Of a DNA stretch of 64,000 bases, positions 33,841 to 42,856 are shown piece by piece. The notes beneath the pieces were generated by a model. It made no database searches, was not told where the DNA came from, and saw nothing but the letters and a program-made list of their open reading frames with translations. Location of the stretch: positions 1 through 64,000 of the forward strand of contig JANNKH010000085.1 in the NCBI GenBank assembly GCA_031396205.1. Direction: 5' to 3'. How positions within the stretch are numbered: position 1 is the stretch's first letter; each line of letters opens with the position of its first letter. The position numbers were made by a program, and so were the translations under genes. The stretch comes from CAISIP01 sp031396205. GTDB taxonomy: Bacteria; Pseudomonadota; Gammaproteobacteria; Burkholderiales; Burkholderiaceae_C.

Positions 33841-34632
33841 ATGATCGTCGAGCGCATCTGGACCGGCAACGCCTACCGCAACTACAACTATCTGATCGCC
33901 TGCCCCGAGACCGGCAAAGCGCTGGCGATCGATCCGCTGGATCATGAGAAATGCCTGCATGCGGCCAAGGTCCGTGGCTGGCAGATCACCCAGCTGCTCA
34001 ACACCCATGAGCACCACGACCATACCGGCGGCAACGCGGCGGTGGTCGCGGCCACCGGCGCCAAGGTCATCGCGCACCACAACGCGGGCGGCAAGATCGA
34101 GGGCATGGACCGTGGCGTCAAGGCGGGCGACATCATCAAGGTCGGCACGACGGTCGAACTCGAATGCATGGACACGCCCGGCCATACGCTGTGCCACATC
34201 TGCCTGCGTTCGCACACCGACCAGCCGGCGCTATTCTCGGGCGACACCCTGTTCAACGCCGGGGCCGGCAATTGCCACAACGGCGGCGACCCGCAGCTGA
34301 TGTATGCCACCTTCGCCGACCAGCTCAGCCGCCTGCCGGCCAATACCCAGATCTATCCCGGCCATGACTACATCGAGAACAACCTGAAGTTCACGCTCGA
34401 CCGCGAGCCCGACAATACCGCGGCCAAGGCGCTGCTGCCCGGCGTCACCAACCACGACCCGGCGACGTCGATCGTCACGACACTGGCGCAGGAGCAGGAG
34501 TTCAACAGTTTTTTCCGGCTCACCAGCGCCTCGCTCATTGCCCGGCTGCGCGAACGATTCCCGGATCTGCCAGAAAAACCGGACGCGCGCAGCGTGTTTA
34601 TCCGGCTGCGCGAGTTGCGCAACGACTGGTAG
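33841..34632 (+). CDS. gloB: Hydroxyacylglutathione hydrolase (glyoxalase II)
   Basis: The 263-residue metallo-beta-lactamase-fold enzyme carries the metal motif THEHHDHTGGN (residues 57-67), then DTPGHT, FSGDTLFNAGAG and YPGHDYIENNL. The C-terminal glutathione-binding helical region includes DPATS and the basic RLRELR. It hydrolyses S-lactoylglutathione to lactate and glutathione in methylglyoxal detoxification. An ATG at 33841 follows AAGGAGC. The gene is followed after 31 bases by a NUDIX hydrolase gene on the same strand. Confidence 0.92.
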   Translation: MIVERIWTGNAYRNYNYLIACPETGKALAIDPLDHEKCLHAAKVRGWQITQLLNTHEHHDHTGGNAAVVAATGAKVIAHHNAGGKIEGMDRGVKAGDIIKVGTTVELECMDTPGHTLCHICLRSHTDQPALFSGDTLFNAGAGNCHNGGDPQLMYATFADQLSRLPANTQIYPGHDYIENNLKFTLDREPDNTAAKALLPGVTNHDPATSIVTTLAQEQEFNSFFRLTSASLIARLRERFPDLPEKPDARSVFIRLRELRNDW

Positions 34633-34663
34633 GCAGCGCGCCTGCACCACCGGTATCGGGTCC

Positions 34664-35320
34664 ATGCAGCACGATGACACACTGCGCCAGCGGGTCGCGG
34701 CATCGCTGCAGCGGCTTGACCGGCTGGCGCTGCCCGACGCGGACCATGGGCGCGCCGCGGTCGCGCTGGTGCTCACCGAGGAGGGCCATGGCGCGCAGGT
34801 CGGCGACCTGCCCGTCCATGCTGGCTGGAGCACCCAGGCTGCGATCGTCCTGACCCGACGCGCGATCCATTTGCGACGCCATCCGAACCAGTGGGCGCTG
34901 CCCGGCGGGCGCATCGACGGTGCGGAAACACCGCAGCAGGCGGCGCTGCGCGAGCTGCAGGAAGAGGTCGGGCTGGCCCTGTCGCCAGACGCGGTACTGG
35001 GCCGGCTGGACGACTTCTCCACCCGTTCGGGTTTTGTCATCACTCCGGTCATCGTCTGGGCCGACGCCGCCCGGGCGATGGTTGCGAACATCGATGAAGT
35101 GGCCTCGATCCACCGCATCCCGGTTGCCGAGTTCCTGCGCCCCGATGCGCCCATGCTGGAGCACGGACAGCATGCGCACCCGGTGCTGCGCATGCCGGTC
35201 GGCACGACATGGATCGCGGCGCCCACGGCCGCAATACTGTTCCAGTTCCGGGAAGTCTGCCTGCTGGACCGCCAAACCCGGGTCGCCAACTACGAGCAGC
35301 CCGACTTCGCCTGGCGCTGA
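34664..35320 (+). CDS. NUDIX hydrolase, CoA-pyrophosphatase-like
   Basis: The 218-residue protein has the NUDIX box GGRIDGAETPQQAALRELQE followed by EVGL (about residues 83-105), whose Glu residues bind Mg2+, preceded by the WALPGG strand. The flanks (HLRRHPNQ before and RSGFVITPVI after) resemble CoA pyrophosphatases such as NudL/YeaB. It would cleave a diphosphate in CoA or a nucleotide derivative. It follows gloB closely. Confidence 0.83.
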   Translation: MQHDDTLRQRVAASLQRLDRLALPDADHGRAAVALVLTEEGHGAQVGDLPVHAGWSTQAAIVLTRRAIHLRRHPNQWALPGGRIDGAETPQQAALRELQEEVGLALSPDAVLGRLDDFSTRSGFVITPVIVWADAARAMVANIDEVASIHRIPVAEFLRPDAPMLEHGQHAHPVLRMPVGTTWIAAPTAAILFQFREVCLLDRQTRVANYEQPDFAWR

Positions 35321-35361
35321 GGGCACGGTCGCCGGCCGGCCCGGAGAAAGCCGAACAATAT

Positions 35362-36141
35362 TCAGTTGACCCGGCTGGCTGCGACTGGCTGCTGCAACCG
35401 TGCGTAGATCTGGGACAAGCGATGGACGTCAAGCTTGCCATAGATGCTCTTGATCTGGGACCGGACCGTGCTCACCGCTACATCGCGACAGGTGGCAATG
35501 CGCTTGGCAGGTGTGCCCGACAACAACTCCCGCAACACCATATGCTCGGCGTCGGTCAGGCCGAAGCGAAGCTTGGCCTGGCGGGCCAGCTCGAACGGCT
35601 CCGCCATGGCCGGCTCCGACCCGGGCGCGCACAGATCCGTTTCCAGCGCCCTGCCGAACTGGCCACTATGGGTGGCGACCCGGTGCAGATCCATGTCGGT
35701 CAGTGGCCTATCGCAGAGCAGGCCCATGTAGGCGCGATGGCCGGCGACGTCGAGCAACTTGCAACCCCACAGGCACAGTTCGGCCGGCCCCGGGTCGTCG
35801 CCGTCGCGCGGGGCCGGCGCGACAATCCGCTTCCAGCCACGGGTGTTCCAGGATGACGATCCGCGCGGATCCACATCGGACATGTCGTGCAGCCACACCG
35901 CGCGCGCGTTCATCGACTGCCCCAGTTCCGCCACGACACGGATGCCGGACACGCCATGTTGCAAGACGACGATACCGACCGACTTGACGCCCGTTGCGGC
36001 GCAGAACAGGTCGACCCCCAGCTGCCAGGCGCCGCGTTGAACAGTTTCCCAAGCGCTGTCCGCTTTGGATAATGGGGGTGCAACCGACAGGTTAGAGCCG
36101 GCAAAGGGCACTCGTTGGATAGCGTGATGAGCGGTCAGCAT
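35362..36141 (-). CDS. LuxR-type (FixJ/NarL helix-turn-helix) regulator, divergent from the peroxidase-P450 gene
   Basis: The roughly 259-residue protein starts at the ATG at 36141, preceded by AGGAG at five bases; in-frame sequence continues upstream to 36255 but looks non-coding. The C-terminal LuxR helix-turn-helix reads FGLTDAEHMVLRELLSGTPA, RDVAVSTVRSQIKSIYGKL, with the usual contact pattern. The N-terminal 190 residues are not a receiver or an autoinducer domain; they look like a GAF-like sensor with several cysteines and histidines. It faces the DyP-P450 fusion gene across 188 bases and is its most likely regulator. Confidence 0.8.
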   Translation of the reverse strand: MLTAHHAIQRVPFAGSNLSVAPPLSKADSAWETVQRGAWQLGVDLFCAATGVKSVGIVVLQHGVSGIRVVAELGQSMNARAVWLHDMSDVDPRGSSSWNTRGWKRIVAPAPRDGDDPGPAELCLWGCKLLDVAGHRAYMGLLCDRPLTDMDLHRVATHSGQFGRALETDLCAPGSEPAMAEPFELARQAKLRFGLTDAEHMVLRELLSGTPAKRIATCRDVAVSTVRSQIKSIYGKLDVHRLSQIYARLQQPVAASRVN

Positions 36142-36329
36142 GGCGACTCCTGCTTGTGGTTGTTGATTTAAAGCAGTCTGGCACGCAGGCTTGCCCTTGT
36201 CGTTGAAACCGGCCGTCGCGGCGCTGAAACCTTCTGAAAGTTTCTGAATGGGCAAAGCCGCAGCTTGCCATATTGATTCCGATCAGGACAATGCGCTGCA
36301 GGTGTCCAACAGTTCCAAAGGAAGTCTTC
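36142..36329. promoter_or_regulatory. Divergent control region with TGAAACC repeats
   Basis: The gap between the LuxR-type gene and the peroxidase-P450 gene holds TGAAACC at 36204-36210 and again at 36225-36231, exactly 21 bases apart (two helical turns). TGAAAG follows at 36235-36240. GAAAC...GTTTC also forms an inverted pair here. These are candidate binding sites for the neighbouring regulator. AAGGAAG precedes the enzyme start at 36330. Confidence 0.4.
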
Positions 36330-39300
36330 ATGGCCGTCAACCAACACGTACCGGGCCTGCCACCCCAGGCGCCGGCACAGGTCAGTCGCGGGTTGAACTT
36401 ATGGCTGGAACTTCGCAATCCGGACGACCTGCCTCTCTTGATGGCCGGCATTGCCCAGGAACAGAAGGCGACCCGCGCCAAATTGCTGCAGCAGGGCAAT
36501 GTGCATTTCGCGCGTTTTCTGCCAAGCCGCGGCGTCACGGTGACATACGACGACGGAAGCAGCAAGAAATTGGGCGTGGCGCTGCAGGTGATCACCGAAT
36601 ACGACGGCGACCTGGATGCTTACGCGACCGACTTCATCTTCACTATCGGTAAAGTGTTCGACATCATCCTGACGTTTGTCGAAGGTGCCCCGCCATTGCC
36701 GGTCAGGGACCACCCGGCCGAGTTCGTCAATTTCATCCGCCAGGCCAATGCGGTCATCGTCGGACCGGACTCGGTGCCGGACTGGTCGCTGTTCAGTGCC
36801 TATCCTCAGCGCACGGTGCTGGAAATGCTCGGCAGCGCCAAGACCACGCAGATTCCCGTTGCCGATCCGGCACTGCAGCCGGTCAACTTCCTGGATGTGC
36901 AGGCCAATATCCTGCACGGCGTCAACCGCCCCCTGTCGCGCCATTTCTGCCTGCGGTTCGGCGACGGCTTCAAGGCCAGGGCCTTCGTTGGACGGCTATG
37001 CACCGGCCACGCCAATACACCGAAGGTCAGTTCTGCACAATGGCAGGATCCTGCGCCCGCCTGGTACCTGAACCTGGGACTGACCTTTCGCGGCCTGGTC
37101 GCGCTCGGTGTGGACGAAGCCGACCAGAAGATGCTCAAGGCCCACTTCACGGCCTTTGTCGAAGGTCCGGATAATTTTCGGCGCGCCCGGCGCAATGGAG
37201 ACCTGTTTTCAAGCCATCCCGACACCTGGGTGTTGGGTGGCACCCATCACCAGGTCGACTTGGTGCTGTCCCTGTATGCCGCCGACCCGGCGACGCTCGA
37301 GGCGCAGTCGCAATTGCTCAAAACAAGTGGGTCCGAATGCAACCTCGAACTGCTGGTCACCCAGGACGCCGCCGCGTTGCCCGACAACCAGGTGCACTTC
37401 GGCTATCGCGATGGCATGTCCCAACCACGGCTGGCCATCGAAGGACTGTACCCATCGGACCGTCAGTCCGGCGACAGCCGCCAGCCGGCAGCCAGCGCCG
37501 GCAGCTTTCTGCTGGGCGCAACCTACACCAACATGTACGGCGGTGCCGGCTCGCTGGCCGGCTTGTCGCCGGCGCTGGCGACCAACGCCACGTTTGCCGC
37601 GCTCCGGTTGATGCGCCAGGACGTGCAGGCGTTCGAGGCACTGCTGGACGAGGGCGAGCGCCTGTACAAGGGTGCGGGGGTCAAACGCGATTGGCTGGCG
37701 GCCAAGCTGATGGGACGCTGGCAGAGCGGAACGCCGACCTCCTTGTCCAGCGACCCGGCGCTGGAGGAGCCCGATGCGCGCGACCGCAATGATTTCGACT
37801 TCGCGCCCGGCGCTGCCGACGCCGTCGACTTTGACGACGTGGACGGGGTGCGCTGCCCGATCGGGGCCCATATCCGGCGCATGAATCCGCGCAGCAGCCG
37901 GGTTGCCGGCATGCCCCATAGCCGACGCCTGATCCGCCGCGGCATGCCCTATGGCCAGGCGTTCGACAAGGACAAGCCCGACACCGCCGAACGCGGGCTG
38001 CTGGGCATCTTCCTGTGCGCCGACCTGGAGCGGCAATTCGAGTTCCTGCTGCATACCTGGGCCAACGCCGATTTCTTCGCAACCGGAATTGGCGGCACCC
38101 AGGATCCGATCATGGGCGCCCAGGCCGCAACCGGATTGGCGCCGATGTCGGCCGAGTTCCGCTGCCTGGCGCCGGATGGCAAGACACCGGTCACGCTCGG
38201 CATGCCGCGCCTGGTGCATACCCGTGGCAGCCTGTACCTGATGATGCCCGGCCTGGCGGGGCTGCAACACCTGGCCGGCGATGCGACCGTCGATGCGGCC
38301 ACGGCACCGCAGGCAGCGCTGCAGCAGTGCGCCTCGTCGTTCGATCCATCGCGCTTCGATCCACGGTCCCGGTCATTCCTGCGCGATCCGTACGCCACCT
38401 ACGCAAAGATCCACCACGAACTTTCGCCTCCTATCGCCTACATTGAATCCATGGACAGCGTCTGGGTTTTTGGACATGACCTGATCCGGGAGGTCTGCAC
38501 CCAGACGGATGTGTATTACAAGCGGGAGGATCCGTTGATCGGGCCCGCCGGCATTCTGACGCTGGACCATCCCGCCCACGGCGCGACACGCGCGGCCATC
38601 AATCCGCTGTTTGGCCAGGCGATCAAGAACGCCGCCGCCGACGCCAAGTCGATCATCGCCGCGTTGCTGGAGCCGCTCAACGAGGGGCCGGTCGAGTGGA
38701 TCCGGCAGTTCGCCCGTCCTTTGAGCCAGCGCCTGTTCGCGCGGGTGCTGGCGGTCGACGAGAACAACATCGCCGATCTGCTGCTGCGGGTGGAACTGGC
38801 GCTAAGTGCCCACAACCCCAAGGGCAGTCCCTCGTCGAGCGCTGACTTTGCCCGCGCCATCAAAGGGGTCGGCGCCTGGTTCCTGTCGGCCGGCGACCGG
38901 ACCAGTGACACGACGACCCAGATGCCGCCCCTGTTGCGTGCGCTCTATGTTCTGCCGTTCCAGGATCCGACCGCAAACCTGGACAAGAGCAAGGAATTCG
39001 CGGCCAACGCGGCTTGCCTGGCGCTGGCCGGATTCAAACCGCTGGAATGGCTGATCGGCCTGGTCACCTACCATCTGCTCAAGCGCGAATGCCACCTGCT
39101 TGAACAGTTGCGCGCACGCCAGGCAGCCGGCAAACTCGACTACAAGACCGTCATCGACGAACTGGTGCGTTACGACACACCGCTGCCGATGGCCAATCGG
39201 TACACCCGCGGCGCGACGACACTGGGCGGGATGCAACTGGCCGAAGGCGCGCGCCTGACACTGGTGTACGCGGCTGCCAACCGCGACCCCCGGTTTGCCA

Positions 39301-39530
39301 AGCCCGGTTGCGTCGACTTCGACCGTTCGCCCGAACGCATGGCCAGCATGGGCTTTGGCCACGGCGAGCGCGAATGTCTGGGATATGCGCTGGCGCACCA
39401 GGTACTGCAACCAGTGATCCAGGCCCTGATCGATGCACCGTCCAGGCCCGGGCTGGCAACGGGCTATGTGCCGCAGGTCGGCGGCAACCCCTATTTCCGC
39501 TTCCTGCACCACCTCGATCTGGCATGGTGA
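36330..39530 (+). CDS. DyP-type peroxidase - cytochrome P450 fusion enzyme
   Basis: The 1066-residue protein has no signal peptide and three parts. Residues 1-175: a ferredoxin-like module (HFARFLPSRG, YDGDLDAYATDFI, EGAPPLPVRDHPAEF). Residues 190-660: a DyP peroxidase with FGYRD361G (distal Asp), the proximal haem ligand in GAH514IRRMNPR, and a following RLIRRGMPYG that may supply the distal Arg (536/537). Residues 671-1066: a cytochrome P450 with the K-helix E944LVR947, YAAANRDPRF and the haem loop FGHGEREC1016LG. In the P450 I-helix the motif is A900-G-F-K903-P904, without the usual acid-Thr pair, so oxygen activation with redox partners is unlikely and peroxide use is likely. The ATG at 36330 follows AAGGAAG. 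It overlaps the next regulator gene. The substrate is unknown. Confidence 0.9.
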   Translation: MAVNQHVPGLPPQAPAQVSRGLNLWLELRNPDDLPLLMAGIAQEQKATRAKLLQQGNVHFARFLPSRGVTVTYDDGSSKKLGVALQVITEYDGDLDAYATDFIFTIGKVFDIILTFVEGAPPLPVRDHPAEFVNFIRQANAVIVGPDSVPDWSLFSAYPQRTVLEMLGSAKTTQIPVADPALQPVNFLDVQANILHGVNRPLSRHFCLRFGDGFKARAFVGRLCTGHANTPKVSSAQWQDPAPAWYLNLGLTFRGLVALGVDEADQKMLKAHFTAFVEGPDNFRRARRNGDLFSSHPDTWVLGGTHHQVDLVLSLYAADPATLEAQSQLLKTSGSECNLELLVTQDAAALPDNQVHFGYRDGMSQPRLAIEGLYPSDRQSGDSRQPAASAGSFLLGATYTNMYGGAGSLAGLSPALATNATFAALRLMRQDVQAFEALLDEGERLYKGAGVKRDWLAAKLMGRWQSGTPTSLSSDPALEEPDARDRNDFDFAPGAADAVDFDDVDGVRCPIGAHIRRMNPRSSRVAGMPHSRRLIRRGMPYGQAFDKDKPDTAERGLLGIFLCADLERQFEFLLHTWANADFFATGIGGTQDPIMGAQAATGLAPMSAEFRCLAPDGKTPVTLGMPRLVHTRGSLYLMMPGLAGLQHLAGDATVDAATAPQAALQQCASSFDPSRFDPRSRSFLRDPYATYAKIHHELSPPIAYIESMDSVWVFGHDLIREVCTQTDVYYKREDPLIGPAGILTLDHPAHGATRAAINPLFGQAIKNAAADAKSIIAALLEPLNEGPVEWIRQFARPLSQRLFARVLAVDENNIADLLLRVELALSAHNPKGSPSSSADFARAIKGVGAWFLSAGDRTSDTTTQMPPLLRALYVLPFQDPTANLDKSKEFAANAACLALAGFKPLEWLIGLVTYHLLKRECHLLEQLRARQAAGKLDYKTVIDELVRYDTPLPMANRYTRGATTLGGMQLAEGARLTLVYAAANRDPRFAKPGCVDFDRSPERMASMGFGHGERECLGYALAHQVLQPVIQALIDAPSRPGLATGYVPQVGGNPYFRFLHHLDLAW

Positions 39531-42109
39531 CGCCCGCTCGTGGTACCAGTATGTCGAGCCTGCATTTCCACGACTTCTCGATCCACCCCGGCCAGCGCCG
39601 GGTCACGGTGCACGACAAGACCGTCAAGCTGAGCGGGCGCGCTTTCGACGTGCTGATGGTGCTGGTCAACGGCCGCGACCGCGTCATCCGCAAGGACGAA
39701 CTGCTCGATGCCGTCTGGCCCGGGGTCGTGGTCGAGGAAAACAACCTGCAGGTGCAGATCTCCAGCCTGCGCAAGCATCTCGGCGCCACGGCCATCGCCA
39801 CGGTTCCCGGGCGCGGCTACCAGTTCACTGCATCTTCCGTCGATCCTGCGAACGCGGGTGGGGCGGTGGCCGCCGCGGCCGACTTCACACTGGAGCACGA
39901 CCATCAGCGCGACGAACGCGCTGGCAATATCCCGCTGATGCTGCCGCCGTTGTATGGGCGCGAGACTGAAATGGACGAGGTGTGCGATCTGCTGGCGCGC
40001 GCGCGCCTGCTGACCATTACCGGCGCCGGCGGCATCGGCAAGACACGGGTCGCACTGGCCGCGGGCCACCGCATCGCGCCCCAGGAGACGCACGGCGTCT
40101 GGATGGTGGAGTTGGCTCCGTTGTCCGATCCACGGATGGTGGTCTCGGAAATCGCGCAGACAATGGGCGTGTCGCTGAACTCGGGCGAGCCGCAGACGCA
40201 GCTGCTGATCGACGCGCTGGCCGGTCAGAAATTGATGCTGATCCTGGACAACTGCGAGCATCTGCTGGAGGCCGTTGCCGACGTTGCGTCCGAACTGCTG
40301 GCGCAACTGCCATTGCTGCGCATTCTGGTGACCAGCCAGGAACTGCTCAAACTCGAGAACGAGCGGGTGTTCAGGCTCAACCCACTGAGCCTGCCCCATA
40401 CGGTCGACCCGGCCGATCTGCAGGCCAGCGGCGCGATCCAGTTGCTGGTGGCCCGAGTGCAGGCGGTGCAGCGGCAATTTCAACTCAGCGCACTGACCAC
40501 GCCAGCGGCGGTCGACATCTGCCGCCACCTGGATGGCGTACCCCTGGCGATCGAACTGGCGTCGGCGCGCATTCCGATGCTGGGCATCACCGGTGTACGC
40601 GATCGGCTGGACGAGTTGTTCCGCCTGCTGACCGGAGACGCGCGGGTGCGCCTGCGCCGCCACCAGACCTTGCGCGCCACACTGGACTGGAGCTACCAGT
40701 TGCTCGACGCGCGCGAGCAGGCATTGCTGTGCCGGCTGGGCGTGTTTGCCGGCGGCTTTTCCATCGAGGGCGCCCAATTGATAGCCAACGACCTGTTCGA
40801 CGATGACTGGCAGACGCTCGAAACCCTGGCGGCCCTGGTCGACAAGTCGCTGATCCAGGTCAACGCACTGCCGATTCCCCGCTACAGCCTGCTCGAGACG
40901 ACCCGCGCCTACGCAATGGAACAACTGGCTTTGCAGGCCCGCACCGATGTCGGCCTGGCACGCCATGCGCGCACGACGCGTATCGTCTGCGAACGCGCAG
41001 CCAAGCGGCGCGACATGGACCTTATCTGGCAGGAAATGGCCAACGTGCGGGCCGCGTTCAATTGGGCGATCAAGTCTCCGCAGGACAACGAAACCGCCGT
41101 GGCGCTGGCCACCGTCTCGTCGGTGGTGCTGGCCGTGGGCGGCCTGGTGGGTGAGGCACTGGACCGTCTGCTCAAGGTAGAGCCGTTGGTAGGTCCCGCC
41201 CTGCCGCTGGAACTGGCGGCCCAGTACTGGCAGTGGCTCGGCCGTTGCGGCATCGACGGCCGGCTTCCCACCAGCAAATGCCTGGCCGCGTTCGAGAAGG
41301 CCGAGGCGCTGTTTCGCGGATTGAGCAACCGCCGGCATGTACATGCCTGCATGCGCATGCGAGCGGAGGCCCTGCTGGAACTGGGCGACCTGGGCGCCGC
41401 CCGACACGCGCTCAATGACGCCCATGCGCTGGAGCACAGTGGCTGGGCTGTCGCCGACCGGATGCGGCGGCTACGCGTGCAAGGACTCGTACACGCCGCC
41501 GCAGGCGAGTACACCGAAGGCCTGGAACTGGTGGGCAAGGCGCTGGATTTGGCGCTGTCCAACGATATCGATCGCTATGCGATGACGCTGGCCAACGACC
41601 AGGCCAGCATCCGCCTGAACATGGGCGACGCCGCCGCTGCGGAAGCCGGGTTCCGGAGTCTGATCGCCCAGGGCGGGCGGGGGCCCGAACAGGGCCTCAC
41701 CCTGGGCTACGCCCGGATCCGGCTCGCGGTGGCCTTGCTGATGCAAGGCAAGATCGACGACTGCTACGCGGTTGCACTCGATAGCGTGCAAGCCTTGCAG
41801 CGCAGCGGTATCCTGATCGCGCGCGGCGACCTGTTCGCCTGGATCCTGACTGCGCGCGGCCACCATGTGGACGCCTGCGCAGTGCTGGGCGCAGCCCAGG
41901 CGTTCCGCGACCAGCGCCAACTGGAGGCTGACGCCACCGAACGGCGGGCCAGGACCGAAGCGCTCAGGGCGATCGCTGGCGCACTGGACGCAAGCACGTT
42001 TCAGGAGCTCATGTCCGAAGCGGCGGCCCTGGCAGAGGGCACGCTGGCCAACACCCTGGTATCCATCCTGCGCATGCCGCAGCCGCATCACGCCGTCGAT
42101 GGCGGTTGA
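39524..42109 (+). CDS. Large winged-helix / ATPase (STAND-type) transcriptional regulator
   Basis: The product has 861 residues from the ATG at 39524, seven bases inside the fusion-enzyme stop; an alternative ATG lies at 39551. It has an OmpR-like winged helix (about residues 10-105: LSGRAFDVLMVLVNGRDRVI, NNLQVQISSLRKHLG, VPGRGYQF). A P-loop ATPase of the AfsR/MalT-like STAND kind follows (YGRETEMD, GAGGIGKTR, LMLILDNCEH, ILVTSQELL), then a winged-helix region and TPR-like helical repeats to the end. Such regulators switch on ligand and ATP binding. The tight overlap makes it a partner of the peroxidase-P450 gene. Confidence 0.85.
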   Translation: MVTPARGTSMSSLHFHDFSIHPGQRRVTVHDKTVKLSGRAFDVLMVLVNGRDRVIRKDELLDAVWPGVVVEENNLQVQISSLRKHLGATAIATVPGRGYQFTASSVDPANAGGAVAAAADFTLEHDHQRDERAGNIPLMLPPLYGRETEMDEVCDLLARARLLTITGAGGIGKTRVALAAGHRIAPQETHGVWMVELAPLSDPRMVVSEIAQTMGVSLNSGEPQTQLLIDALAGQKLMLILDNCEHLLEAVADVASELLAQLPLLRILVTSQELLKLENERVFRLNPLSLPHTVDPADLQASGAIQLLVARVQAVQRQFQLSALTTPAAVDICRHLDGVPLAIELASARIPMLGITGVRDRLDELFRLLTGDARVRLRRHQTLRATLDWSYQLLDAREQALLCRLGVFAGGFSIEGAQLIANDLFDDDWQTLETLAALVDKSLIQVNALPIPRYSLLETTRAYAMEQLALQARTDVGLARHARTTRIVCERAAKRRDMDLIWQEMANVRAAFNWAIKSPQDNETAVALATVSSVVLAVGGLVGEALDRLLKVEPLVGPALPLELAAQYWQWLGRCGIDGRLPTSKCLAAFEKAEALFRGLSNRRHVHACMRMRAEALLELGDLGAARHALNDAHALEHSGWAVADRMRRLRVQGLVHAAAGEYTEGLELVGKALDLALSNDIDRYAMTLANDQASIRLNMGDAAAAEAGFRSLIAQGGRGPEQGLTLGYARIRLAVALLMQGKIDDCYAVALDSVQALQRSGILIARGDLFAWILTARGHHVDACAVLGAAQAFRDQRQLEADATERRARTEALRAIAGALDASTFQELMSEAAALAEGTLANTLVSILRMPQPHHAVDGG

Positions 42110-42115
42110 TCGCCG

Positions 42116-42856
42116 CTAATTGCCTGCCCCGTGCAGCCGCTGCACTTCGGCCTGCAGATCGCGCGCCCAGCCGCGCCGGTCACGTCCATCGGCCTGTTGC
42201 GCCAGCCCGAACCGTACTACCGCGTGCAGACCGGTGGCCCCCAGCGTGCGCCAGATCGACCCGACCAGGGACTCATTGCCGACATAGCTGACCGCGCGGC
42301 TGTTGCGGCCCTGCGCATCGACATAGCGCAGCGCCACCGGCTGCACCGGTGCCGGCGCCGAGATGGCGGCCTGGATCAGATTGGCGTGGAACGGCAACAG
42401 GGCGCTGCCGTCGCCGGTTGTACCTTCGGGAAATACTGCCAGGATGTCACCCTCCTGCAGCGCCTGCACCATATCGTGCACCACCCGCTTGGCATCGCGC
42501 CGGGACTTGCGCTCGATGTACAGCGTACCCGCGCCAGTGGCCAGTTGACCCACGATCGGCCAACGGCCGACATCGGCCTTGGACACAAAGCGGCAATGGT
42601 GGGCCGCATGCAGCACCACGATGTCGAGCCACGACACATGGTTGGCGATCAGCAGCACCGGCCCGGTGGTCGGCGGCGCGCCATCGACATCGAGTGTCAC
42701 GCCCAGTCGCGGCAGCATCGCCGCGGCCCAGACCTGCACCCGCAGGTCGCGCTGTTGCTGTGTCAGGCTCGGAAACCGCAAAGCGATGACGGCCAGCGCG
42801 TGCAGCATATGCACCAGCACCCACCATCCTCGCCACGCCACCCGCAGCGATTTCAC
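42116..42856 (-). CDS. plsC: 1-acyl-sn-glycerol-3-phosphate acyltransferase
   Basis: The 246-residue membrane enzyme has an N-terminal helix and the acyltransferase motifs in order: block I NHVSWLD (catalytic His and Asp), block II around GTLYIERKSR, block III FPEGTT and block IV near QPVALRYVD. It acylates lysophosphatidic acid to phosphatidic acid. It is the last gene of the pyrimidine operon and overlaps the pyrC' stop by four bases (ATGA), an arrangement common in Burkholderiales. Confidence 0.9.
   Translation of the reverse strand: MKSLRVAWRGWWVLVHMLHALAVIALRFPSLTQQQRDLRVQVWAAAMLPRLGVTLDVDGAPPTTGPVLLIANHVSWLDIVVLHAAHHCRFVSKADVGRWPIVGQLATGAGTLYIERKSRRDAKRVVHDMVQALQEGDILAVFPEGTTGDGSALLPFHANLIQAAISAPAPVQPVALRYVDAQGRNSRAVSYVGNESLVGSIWRTLGATGLHAVVRFGLAQQADGRDRRGWARDLQAEVQRLHGAGN

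Noticed and set aside
39491..41437. A minus-strand open frame of about 650 codons antisense to the winged-helix/ATPase regulator
   Set aside because: Gln/His/Arg-rich shadow frame with no domain.
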